From positions 1 through 5,566 of the forward strand of contig JABIVN010000047.1 in the NCBI GenBank assembly GCA_018667205.1: a stretch of DNA of 5,566 bases, in the 5' to 3' direction. The notes under the pieces were generated by a model, which searched no databases, had not been told where the DNA came from, and worked only from the letters and a program-made list of their open reading frames with translations. Numbering within the stretch: the stretch's first letter is position 1; the number at the start of each line of letters is the position of its first letter. The DNA comes from Gammaproteobacteria bacterium (GTDB taxonomy: Bacteria > Pseudomonadota > Gammaproteobacteria > Pseudomonadales > Azotimanducaceae). Of this stretch, positions 1 through 5,566 are shown piece by piece. The position numbers were made by a program, and so were the translations under genes.

Positions 1-293
1 GTGAGCCTGAATACTCCGGGGACATGGGTTACATTGCAGGGTCAATACTGATACCGCTGGACCAACTCAGGGACCGGATTAGTGAAGTACCAACAGACAG
101 GCCCGTGGTGACACTGTGCCAATCCGGTAAGCGTTCTGGCATGGCAACCCAGATCCTAAAAGCATCGGGTCTCAAGGACGTCGCCAATATTCCTGGCGGC
201 CTTATTCACTGGTCACGGCTTGCACTGCCTGGCTTGCACTACCCTGACTCACAACAACCCGAATCACACCAACCAGAATTGGCACCGACCTGA
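1..293 (+). CDS. Rhodanese-like domain protein, 3' part (5' end outside window)
   Basis: The reading frame is open from the window's left edge, reading E-P-E-Y-S-G-D-M-G-Y-I from base 3. This matches the usual rhodanese lead-in (R-E-P-x-E-Y-x-G-x-x-G-H-I), so the gene begins upstream and the ATG at 24 is internal. Further on come I-P-L-D-Q-L, D-R-P-V-V-T-L and the active-site loop C-Q-S-G-K-R-S at bases 117-137, with the persulfide-forming Cys intact at 117-119. The domain closes with V-A-N-I-P-G-G-L-I-H-W and a short Gln/Pro-rich tail containing S-Q-Q-P-E and S-H-Q-P-E. Single-domain rhodaneses carry sulfane sulfur on the loop Cys; a cytoplasmic sulfur-transfer role is inferred and the acceptor is unknown. 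The usual His of G-H-I is Tyr here. The stop overlaps the next start by one base, implying a shared transcript and coupled translation. Whether another domain precedes this one cannot be seen. Confidence 0.88.
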   Translation, partial: EPEYSGDMGYIAGSILIPLDQLRDRISEVPTDRPVVTLCQSGKRSGMATQILKASGLKDVANIPGGLIHWSRLALPGLHYPDSQQPESHQPELAPT

Positions 294-1432
294 TGAATGC
301 CCCAGAAGCCGACCTAGCGGGCATCACCGTTGTTGCCCTGGAACAGGCCGTGGCAGCCCCTTATGTTTCAGGTAGATTGGCAGAGGCTGGTGCCCGCGTT
401 ATAAAAATCGAACGAGCCGAGGGTGATTTTGCTCGGCACTACGATCATCTGGTGCTCGGCCAAAGCGCTTATTTCGTCTGGCTGAATGCTGGCAAAGAAA
501 GTGTGACGCTCAACCTGAAAGATCCGAATGACGCGGCCCTATTTCGGAACATGCTTGGCAGTGCAGATGTGTTTATCCAAAACCTGGCCCCTGGCGCACT
601 TGATCGCCTGGGATTCGAATCAGGACAGCTCAGCAGAGACTTCCCCGAGCTCATTATTTGTTCGATCAGTGGCTACGGCGAAACCGGCCCTTACCGTACA
701 CAAAAGGCTTACGACCTGCTGATACAGGCGGAAGCTGGTCTATGTTCAATCACCGGTGTGGATGACGAACTCACCCGTGTCGGGGTGTCTGTCTCTGATA
801 TTTCTGCCGGTATGACGGCCTACCAGGACATACTCCAAGCACTTTTCGCCCGTGAAAGAGATTCTGAACATAAAGGCAGGATTATCAATGTTTCTCTTTA
901 TCACGCAACCGCTGACTGGATGAACGTCCCATATCTGCAACATCGATACGGTCAGTTCACACCACAGAATCAGGGATTGAAGCATCCTTCCATTGCACCC
1001 TATGGCGCCTTCGTCTGCGGCGACGCCAAGCAGATTCTGTTTAGCATCCAAAACGAGCGCGAATGGAAAGACCTGTGCCATCAGGTGCTGAATGATGAAA
1101 CGCTCACTAATCATAAACACTTTTCAAATAATTCACGCCGACTAGCGCATCGGGAAGAACTTGAGCAGATCATCATTAAAAGCTTTGCTGCATTTGACCG
1201 TGAACAGGTAATCGAGAGACTTGCGGCAGCAAATATTGCCTATGGTCGAGTGAGCGACCTGAATGATCTTGCTAACCATCCACAGAATCGCTTCAGGGAC
1301 ATTGATACGCCAAACGGCACCGTTAAGGCGTTGAGTAGAGGCGCGATGATCCAGGGAAAAGTGCCTACTTCCTTAAGCGTGCCCGAACTGGGGCAGCATA
1401 ATGACAAAATCAGAGAAGAGTTTAAAAAATAA
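293..1432 (+). CDS. CaiB/BaiF family (class III) CoA-transferase
   Basis: Family members move CoA from one acyl-CoA to a free carboxylic acid through enzyme-bound acyl anhydride and thioester intermediates on an Asp, usually as interlocked cytoplasmic homodimers. The 379 residues match the usual 380-410 length. The N-terminal nucleotide-fold segment (residues 11-40, G-I-T-V-V-A-L-E-Q-A-V-A-A-P to A-R-V-I-K-I-E) is typical. So are S-V-T-L-N-L-K (70-76), A-D-V-F-I-Q-N (91-97), S-I-S-G-Y-G-E-T-G-P (124-133), K-A-Y-D-L-L-I-Q (138-145) and the ending P-E-L-G-Q-H. Asp169, in V-S-D-I-S-A-G-M, aligns with the catalytic Asp169 of formyl-CoA transferase. The substrate cannot be read from sequence. The L-E-Q-A-V-A-A-P and Y-D-L-L-I-Q-A-E-A-G-L style recalls a subgroup often found near MaoC hydratases and citrate-lyase-like genes, which hints at a C4-C5 dicarboxylate, but this is recollection only. 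The ATG overlaps the rhodanese stop and lacks a clear Shine-Dalgarno, so coupled translation is likely. Confidence 0.93.
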   Translation: MNAPEADLAGITVVALEQAVAAPYVSGRLAEAGARVIKIERAEGDFARHYDHLVLGQSAYFVWLNAGKESVTLNLKDPNDAALFRNMLGSADVFIQNLAPGALDRLGFESGQLSRDFPELIICSISGYGETGPYRTQKAYDLLIQAEAGLCSITGVDDELTRVGVSVSDISAGMTAYQDILQALFARERDSEHKGRIINVSLYHATADWMNVPYLQHRYGQFTPQNQGLKHPSIAPYGAFVCGDAKQILFSIQNEREWKDLCHQVLNDETLTNHKHFSNNSRRLAHREELEQIIIKSFAAFDREQVIERLAAANIAYGRVSDLNDLANHPQNRFRDIDTPNGTVKALSRGAMIQGKVPTSLSVPELGQHNDKIREEFKK

Positions 1433-1464
1433 CACCGAAAAGAAATTTTTCGTAAAAAGCCTAT

Positions 1465-1493
1465 TTGCATTCCACCGTTAGAGCGATTAAAAC
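1465..1493 (+). promoter_or_regulatory. Possible weak sigma-70 promoter for lemA
   Basis: TTGCAT (1465-1470) is followed after 17 bases by TAAAAC (1488-1493), in the 92-base gap before lemA. The matches to consensus are only 3/6 and 4/6, so this is a position-based guess. It would give a leader of about 25-30 bases. The gap otherwise holds a small AT-rich inverted repeat (1436-1452) and the lemA ribosome binding site. Confidence 0.2.
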
Positions 1494-1512
1494 AACAGAA
1501 ACCATTAACAAC

Positions 1513-1517
1513 AAGGA
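1513..1517 (+). promoter_or_regulatory. Ribosome binding site that fixes the lemA start
   Basis: AAGGA ends 7 bases before the ATG at 1525, a near-ideal Shine-Dalgarno spacing. It supports that ATG over the in-frame TTG at 1465, which would add 20 polar residues in front of the membrane segment and has no such site. Confidence 0.75.
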
Positions 1518-1524
1518 CCAACCT

Positions 1525-2121
1525 ATGGATGTCTCGACTATTATTATCCTTGTCGTACTCGCCGCGCTTGCCATGTGGGCAGTGGCCATCTACAACCAGT
1601 TGGTCGCCTTAAAAAACCGATATAAAAATGCATTCGCGCAGATCGAAGTCCAACTAAAACGTCGTTACGACCTGATTCCAAACCTGGTAAACACCGCTAA
1701 AGGTTACATGGAACACGAACGAGGAACCCTGGAAGCCGTGACCAAAGCCCGGGATGCGGCCGCAGCCATGTTGGCAGATGCAGCGAAAGATCCTGGTAAC
1801 GCTAACGCGATTAAAAGCCTCGCCACACAGGAAGGCGTCCTGCAGAGCGCACTGGGAAAGTTCAGTATCGCGGTAGAAGCCTACCCTGACCTTAAAGCCA
1901 GTCAGAACATGATGCAGTTGACTGAAGAACTGACCAGCACAGAAAACAAAATTGCCTTTTCCCGCCAGGCATTTAACGATCAAATAATGAGCTATAACAC
2001 CTACCGCCAATCGTTCCCACAGGTTGTGCTGGCGGCAAGCTTTGGACACCCGACGGATGCGGAGCTGTTGGAATTCGCAGACAGCGAGGTCATCCAGGAC
2101 GCCCCAAGCGTTTCATTCTAA
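1525..2121 (+). CDS. lemA: LemA family membrane protein
   Basis: The 198-residue length is normal for the family. Residues 4-27 form one hydrophobic membrane segment. Directly after it comes the LemA signature N-x-L-V-A-L-K-N-R-Y-K-N-A-F-A-Q-I-E-V-Q-L-K-R-R-Y-D-L-I-P-N-L-V (24-55). A mostly helical, charged region then runs to residue ~160, and the family's C-terminal pattern follows (Y-R-Q-S-F-P-Q-V-V-L-A near 160-170, ending A-P-S-V-S-F). LemA proteins are inner-membrane proteins with a short N-terminus and a long helical domain; their biochemical role is poorly defined. The gene commonly sits next to TPM-domain or HtpX/M48 protease genes, as here, where the M48 gene starts 38 bases downstream. 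The two are probably co-transcribed, and a joint membrane-protein quality-control role is inference. The start is set by the AAGGA at 1513-1517; a longer TTG-started version from 1465 is unlikely. Confidence 0.93.
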   Translation: MDVSTIIILVVLAALAMWAVAIYNQLVALKNRYKNAFAQIEVQLKRRYDLIPNLVNTAKGYMEHERGTLEAVTKARDAAAAMLADAAKDPGNANAIKSLATQEGVLQSALGKFSIAVEAYPDLKASQNMMQLTEELTSTENKIAFSRQAFNDQIMSYNTYRQSFPQVVLAASFGHPTDAELLEFADSEVIQDAPSVSF

Positions 2122-2140
2122 GTCACAAGCTCGACACATT

Positions 2141-2146
2141 GGTGAG
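2141..2146 (+). promoter_or_regulatory. Probable ribosome binding site of the M48 protease gene, long spacing
   Basis: GGTGAG is the only purine-rich Shine-Dalgarno-like match in the 38-base gap. It lies 13 bases before the ATG at 2160, longer than the usual 5-9. Initiation may therefore be modest or helped by ribosomes arriving from lemA. Confidence 0.4.
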
Positions 2147-2159
2147 ATAACTAACTGAC

Positions 2160-4052
2160 ATGGACTTTTTCGAGTCTCAAAGTCTGGCACGACGAAACAC
2201 CAGGTTTTTGCTTCTGCTGTTCCTATTGGCCGTTGCTTCCCTGATCGTCTTAACCAACCTGCTGTTGTTTGCCTTCATCAACTTCGAGGACACGACGCAC
2301 ATCGAAACCGGTCAGTATAACTTTTCATGGCAAGCCTTTTTTGCCACCTCGTGCGGCGTGGTACTTCTGATCACCCTTGCCAGCCTATTTCGACTCCTGT
2401 CGCTACGAAAAGGTGGGGCTGCGATCGCCGAGCTCCTGGACGGCGAATTACTGGTAAACGCGCAAGGTGATCTGAACAAACATCAGCTGCTTAATGTCGT
2501 TGAAGAAATGGCCATCGCATCAGGGACACCCGTCCCACCTGTTTACCTGATCGCTGACCCTGCGATTAACGCCTTCGCTGCAGGGTATTCTTCTGGCGAC
2601 GCTGTAATCGGCGTAACCTACGGCGCCATGGAAAGCCTGGCGCGGGACGAGCTACAGGGTGTCATAGCCCATGAATTCAGTCATATCCTAAATGGCGATA
2701 TGCGCCTGAACATACGACTCATGGGAATCCTTTACGGAATCCTGATGCTGGCATTGGTTGGCCGCGCGGTTCTCTACGGGGTTCGGGGGCGTGGTCGAAC
2801 AAACACGGCTGTCCTGGTCCTGGGCGTAGGGCTCATGTTCGTTGGCTTTCTTGGCCAGTTCTTTGGTAATTTAATTAAAGCCGCCGTAAGTAGGCAGAGA
2901 GAATTTCTGGCAGACGCGTCAGCTGTTCAGTTTACTCGTAATCCGAAAGGCATCGCGGATGCCCTAAAACGCATTGGCGGTTACGAAGCCGGCTCAGTAT
3001 TGCAACACCCTGAAAGCGCGGAGCTCAGCCACAGTTTTTTTTCTCAGGGCGTGAGCTTTTCTTTTGCGTCCCTCATGGCAACGCACCCCGACCTGACCGA
3101 GAGAATAAAAAGAATTGAACCACTTTGGGATGGCGAGGCTCTAGCGCCTACCCCGCCTGAACCCACTACCGCTAAACATAGCCCTGCAGGCGTCATGGGA
3201 TTTTCATCATCGGTTAATATTGACGCTGATGAAGTACTCAACCATATCGGTAACCCACAACAATCCCAGGTAGACCTGGCAAGACAGGTTATCGCCTCGT
3301 TACCTGACGATTATACCGCTGCTGCACGCGAACCATTTTCAGCACGAGCTCTTGTTTACCTACTGATGCTAAATCAAAGCAATGACGCGCGCACACAACA
3401 GCTTAGCCACCTGAAAGCATCTTCAGACCTGGGCGTTTACGATGTTCTGGAAGCACTGATCAAACACGAGCACCTGCTAAAGCCAGAGATGAAACTGCCA
3501 CTACTGGAACTCACTTTCCCAACGCTTCGTCAGCTTAGCTATGCACAATACAAAATGTTTATGACTAACTTAAACGTTATGGTGCGTGCCGATAACATCG
3601 TTAGTCTATCTGAGTGGGCGGTGCTGAAAATGATCAGCAAGCACTTGGGCGAAGTGTTTGAAGCCAAACATAGCCGCGTAAGACACGATACACTGGAATC
3701 CGTTCGCGGCCATTGTGAGGTACTGCTTTCACTTCTTGCCTACTGCGATAAACAGTCCGGTGTCTCTCCGGTCGTTGCTTTTTTGGCTGGCAAAACAGAA
3801 CTCGGGTTGGAGGTTCAACTCAAAGACAAAAAAGACCTAAACTTTAAAAAAATGAACGCCGCCCTGAATGCCTTGGCGGAACTGCATCCCCTGCGAAAAC
3901 CGAAGCTTATTAAAGCCTGTATTAAAACTGTTACCGCCGACCAGGCCGTCAGCGTTATCGAGTCAGAACTCCTGCGCACAATCGCGGACACGCTCGAATG
4001 CCCAATGCCGCCAATGCTGAATCAAAGCAAAACCAATACGGTAACAAAATGA
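2160..4052 (+). CDS. HtpX-like M48 membrane metalloprotease with long TerB-like C-terminal extension
   Basis: The protein has 630 residues, about twice the length of HtpX (~290). Residues 16-41 and 59-80 are hydrophobic membrane segments. The M48 core follows: G-T-P-V-P-P-V-Y (122-129), N-A-F-A-A-G (137-142), then the zinc motif H-E-F-S-H (171-175) with His171, His175 and catalytic Glu172. Two more hydrophobic stretches lie at about 184-206 and 216-240. The third zinc ligand is probably Glu248 in R-E-F-L-A-D, with the conserved Asp252 beside it. A-T-H-P-D-L-T-E-R-I-K-R-I (307-319) is the normal M48 end. A Pro-rich linker (~325-345) leads to roughly 285 extra, mostly helical residues. These contain A-D-N-I-V-S-L-S-E (477-485) and A-D-Q-A-V-S-V-I-E (593-601), which resemble TerB-type acidic loops. 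HtpX-type enzymes cleave damaged inner-membrane proteins on the cytoplasmic side. The pairing with lemA 38 bases upstream supports an operon. The extension's role is unknown; regulation or partner binding is a guess. All catalytic residues are intact. Confidence 0.92.
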   Translation: MDFFESQSLARRNTRFLLLLFLLAVASLIVLTNLLLFAFINFEDTTHIETGQYNFSWQAFFATSCGVVLLITLASLFRLLSLRKGGAAIAELLDGELLVNAQGDLNKHQLLNVVEEMAIASGTPVPPVYLIADPAINAFAAGYSSGDAVIGVTYGAMESLARDELQGVIAHEFSHILNGDMRLNIRLMGILYGILMLALVGRAVLYGVRGRGRTNTAVLVLGVGLMFVGFLGQFFGNLIKAAVSRQREFLADASAVQFTRNPKGIADALKRIGGYEAGSVLQHPESAELSHSFFSQGVSFSFASLMATHPDLTERIKRIEPLWDGEALAPTPPEPTTAKHSPAGVMGFSSSVNIDADEVLNHIGNPQQSQVDLARQVIASLPDDYTAAAREPFSARALVYLLMLNQSNDARTQQLSHLKASSDLGVYDVLEALIKHEHLLKPEMKLPLLELTFPTLRQLSYAQYKMFMTNLNVMVRADNIVSLSEWAVLKMISKHLGEVFEAKHSRVRHDTLESVRGHCEVLLSLLAYCDKQSGVSPVVAFLAGKTELGLEVQLKDKKDLNFKKMNAALNALAELHPLRKPKLIKACIKTVTADQAVSVIESELLRTIADTLECPMPPMLNQSKTNTVTK

Positions 4053-4068
4053 TACCCTAAATTATAAT
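4041..4068 (+). promoter_or_regulatory. Candidate sigma-70 promoter before the second CoA-transferase
   Basis: A perfect TATAAT lies at 4063-4068, in the AT-rich 73-base gap after the protease stop. A 4/6 match to the -35 box, GTAACA (4041-4046), is 16 bases upstream and overlaps the end of the protease gene. Transcription would start near 4075, about 50 bases before the ATG at 4126. An AT-rich gap can produce TATAAT by chance, so confidence is limited. Confidence 0.35.
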
Positions 4069-4095
4069 ACTTAAATAAAAACATACCCTGATAAA

Positions 4096-4105
4096 ATCGT
4101 ACGAT
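4096..4105. promoter_or_regulatory. Perfect 10-base palindrome ATCGTACGAT, possible operator
   Basis: ATCGTACGAT is a perfect palindrome; symmetry stops at once on both sides. It lies about 20-30 bases downstream of the inferred transcription start and 20 bases before the ATG at 4126, where a bound repressor could block transcription. No regulator gene is in the window, so the binding protein is unknown. Confidence 0.25.
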
Positions 4106-4125
4106 CATTGTCATAGAGTCATACC

Positions 4126-5310
4126 ATGCGCGGACCCCTTCACGGTTACCGAATACTTGACCTAACCACCGTTATTTCTGGCCCTTTTGCCACGATGCTT
4201 CTGGCAGACCAAGGTGCAGACGTTATTAAAGTGGAGGGTGTGACAAGACCCGATCACGCCAGAGGCGCAGGTCACGGAGAAAACAAGTTCACCGCCACTT
4301 TTTTGAACAATAATCGAAATAAACGATCACTGGCGCTGGACCTAAAGTCGGATGAAGGCAGGGAAATCCTGCTGAAGCTCGCCGCAACGGCAGATGTCTT
4401 TATCCAAAACTTTCGCCCGGGTGTGGTGGAGCGCCTTGGAATTGGTGAAGAAGAAGTCAGGAAGGTGAAGGAAGATATTATCTATGTTTCAATTTCCGGG
4501 TTCGGAGAAAAAGGCCCCTGGGCGCATAAGCCTGTTTACGACCCCATCGTCCAGGCTATTAGTGGACTGACAACAATACAGGGGGGGTCAGATGAAGAAA
4601 GGCCCCGGCTTGTAAGAACCATTGTGCCCGACAAATTAACGGGCATGACAACAGCTCAAGCTGTTACAACCGCATTACTCCATAAAGAAAGGACCGGCGA
4701 AGGCCAACACGTTCGGGTTTCCATGCTGGATGCGGTGATTTCATTCCTGTGGGCATCAGACTTTGGCGGACAGACTTTCGTGGGCCGGGAAGTAAGCACG
4801 CAGCGAGCCGCTACCTTTATTGACCTGATTTACGAAACAAAGACCGACTACATCAGTGTCTCAGCCATGACTAACACTCAATGGCACGCTCTAGCGGCCG
4901 CGGTTGGCCATCCCGAGTGGGCCGATGATGAGCGATTCAGTACACCGGCGCAAAGGGATCTCAATGCCAATGAGCGACTTGGACTGACCCAGAAAGCACT
5001 GCTTAACCGGTCCGCAGAGCAATGGTTGGCTTTACTGGACGATGCAGGCGTACCTTGCGCGCCGGTACTCAAACGCAAAGAAGTCATTGAGCATCCCCAG
5101 GTAGTCGCGAGCGATTTGATTATTGAACTTGAGCATCCAGAAGCAGGCACCATCAGGCAGACGAGACCCGCTGCCAGGTTCTCGAAAAGCACTCTGGAAC
5201 TACGACACGGTGCCCCGGCACTGGGCGCTGACACGGATGCTATTCTTGCTGAAATTAACATCCCTGATAACATCATTAACAAACTTAAGATTAATGGCAC
5301 CATCGCATAA
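4126..5310 (+). CDS. CaiB/BaiF family (class III) CoA-transferase, second paralogue
   Basis: The 394 residues fit the family. The N-terminus G-P-L-H-G-Y-R-I-L-D-L-T with G-A-D-V-I-K-V-E (30-37) is canonical. It is followed by N-N-N-R-N-K-R-S-L-A-L-D-L-K (61-74), A-D-V-F-I-Q-N-F-R-P-G (89-99), S-I-S-G-F-G-E-K-G-P (122-131), Y-D-P-I-V-Q-A-I-S-G-L (138-148), R-T-G-E-G-Q (189-194) and V-S-M-L-D-A (198-203). Asp169 in V-P-D-K-L-T-G-M-T matches the catalytic Asp of formyl-CoA transferase, so the enzyme should be active in forming an acyl-CoA from a carboxylate and a CoA donor in the cytoplasm. The substrate is unknown. It is clearly diverged from the gene at 293-1432, so this is not a recent duplication. 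The start follows only a weak AGAG (4115-4118) 7 bases upstream. A promoter-like TATAAT and a palindrome precede it, and the phosphoesterase gene follows after 19 bases and may share its transcript. Confidence 0.94.
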   Translation: MRGPLHGYRILDLTTVISGPFATMLLADQGADVIKVEGVTRPDHARGAGHGENKFTATFLNNNRNKRSLALDLKSDEGREILLKLAATADVFIQNFRPGVVERLGIGEEEVRKVKEDIIYVSISGFGEKGPWAHKPVYDPIVQAISGLTTIQGGSDEERPRLVRTIVPDKLTGMTTAQAVTTALLHKERTGEGQHVRVSMLDAVISFLWASDFGGQTFVGREVSTQRAATFIDLIYETKTDYISVSAMTNTQWHALAAAVGHPEWADDERFSTPAQRDLNANERLGLTQKALLNRSAEQWLALLDDAGVPCAPVLKRKEVIEHPQVVASDLIIELEHPEAGTIRQTRPAARFSKSTLELRHGAPALGADTDAILAEINIPDNIINKLKINGTIA

Positions 5311-5329
5311 TCCTTGACGGCGTGACGAC

Positions 5330-5566
5330 ATGAAAATTGGACTAATCTCGGACACTCACATTCCGGAAGCTATGCCGGAACTCTGGCCCCACGTGTTCGA
5401 AGCGTTTCGAGGTGTGGAATGCATTCTACATGCGGGGGATATTTATGACTTTTCTGTACTGGATCGCCTTGAACAAATTGCGCCAGTTTACGCTGCACGG
5501 GGCAATGGCGAGGATGGCTCCGGCGGACGGGCAGTTCAACCCCATGACAACCGGGTAAGGGAAAGA
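5330..5566 (+). CDS. Calcineurin-like metallophosphoesterase, YfcE/MJ0936 type, 5' part
   Basis: An ATG at 5330 opens a frame that stays open for 79 codons to the window edge. The start M-K-I-G-L-I-S-D-T-H is the classic metallophosphoesterase motif 1, with ligands Asp8 and His10. H-A-G-D (34-37) supplies the bridging Asp37, and R-G-N-G-E (57-61) supplies Asn59. These are the first three of the family's metal-binding motifs; the later His motifs would lie beyond the window. YfcE/MJ0936-type proteins are small (~160-200 residue) cytoplasmic phosphodiesterases active on model substrates, and the physiological substrate is rarely known. The position after Asn-Gly is Glu where Asp is usual, followed by a Gly-rich D-G-S-G-G-R. 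The ribosome binding site is weak. The gene lies 19 bases after the CoA-transferase stop, so co-transcription is likely but a functional link is unproven. Confidence 0.85.
   Translation, partial: MKIGLISDTHIPEAMPELWPHVFEAFRGVECILHAGDIYDFSVLDRLEQIAPVYAARGNGEDGSGGRAVQPHDNRVRER

Noticed and set aside
746..1120. 124-codon minus-strand open frame inside the first CoA-transferase
   Set aside because: It lies wholly within a well-supported gene, has no recognisable domain and no promoter or ribosome binding site.
1436..1452. Inverted repeat CGAAAA/TTTTCG with a 5-base loop after the first CoA-transferase, as a terminator
   Set aside because: The stem is short and AT-rich with only two GC pairs, and no T-run follows on the plus strand. 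It is too weak to call as a Rho-independent terminator.
1465..1524. N-terminal extension of lemA from the TTG at 1465
   Set aside because: It adds 20 polar residues before the membrane segment, has no ribosome binding site, and overlaps the intergenic gap. The ATG at 1525 has AAGGA at ideal spacing and matches the family's usual N-terminus.
1654..2049. 131-codon minus-strand open frame inside lemA
   Set aside because: It is an antisense shadow of lemA with Cys/His-rich, family-less translation.
4878..5303. 141-codon minus-strand open frame inside the second CoA-transferase
   Set aside because: It is an antisense shadow; the Ser/Ala-rich translation has no recognisable motif, and the plus-strand gene is unambiguous.
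293..5310. The two CoA-transferases as alpha and beta subunits of one heteromeric enzyme (as in succinyl-CoA:malate or benzylsuccinate CoA-transferases)
   Set aside because: Both keep the catalytic Asp169 and they are separated by 2.7 kb of unrelated genes with their own likely start signals, so independent enzymes are the simpler reading.
1..5566. Defence island, phage, transposon or CRISPR content
   Set aside because: No transposase, integrase, nuclease, toxin or repeat array is seen; all genes are housekeeping or metabolic types.

Overview
The window is a dense, all-plus-strand stretch of a bacterial chromosome. Six protein genes can be supported: two cut by the window edges and four complete. 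Base composition is close to balanced by eye. Three things suggest a proteobacterium, most likely a gammaproteobacterium: the protein styles, the pairing of lemA with a long HtpX-like M48 protease, and the CaiB/BaiF enzymes. This is inference from recalled families; no marker gene is present. No RNA gene, insertion sequence, CRISPR array, integrase or long repeat was seen, and no gap between genes exceeds about 92 bases.

Left part (1-1432): the C-terminal end of a rhodanese-domain protein overlaps by one base (TGATG) a complete CaiB/BaiF-family (class III) CoA-transferase. The two are almost certainly translated from one message.

Centre (1525-4052): lemA is followed after 38 bases by a 630-residue membrane metalloprotease. 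The protease has an HtpX-like M48 core with four predicted membrane segments and about 310 extra C-terminal residues. The extension contains a twice-repeated acidic motif that looks TerB-like. This is a membrane/proteostasis module unrelated in chemistry to its neighbours.

Right part (4126-5566): a second, divergent CaiB/BaiF CoA-transferase keeps its catalytic Asp. After 19 bases comes the start of a YfcE/MJ0936-type calcineurin-like metallophosphoesterase that runs off the window. The 73-base gap before this CoA-transferase has a perfect TATAAT and a 10-base perfect palindrome, so a new regulated transcript may begin there.

Overall, two acyl-CoA activation enzymes flank a LemA-M48 membrane module. 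The CoA-transferases probably belong to catabolism of some organic or fatty acid whose other genes lie outside the window. I see no strong evidence for an undescribed defence or mobile system. The most notable points are the extended C-terminus of the protease, the unusual neighbourhood, and the candidate operator/promoter before the second CoA-transferase.
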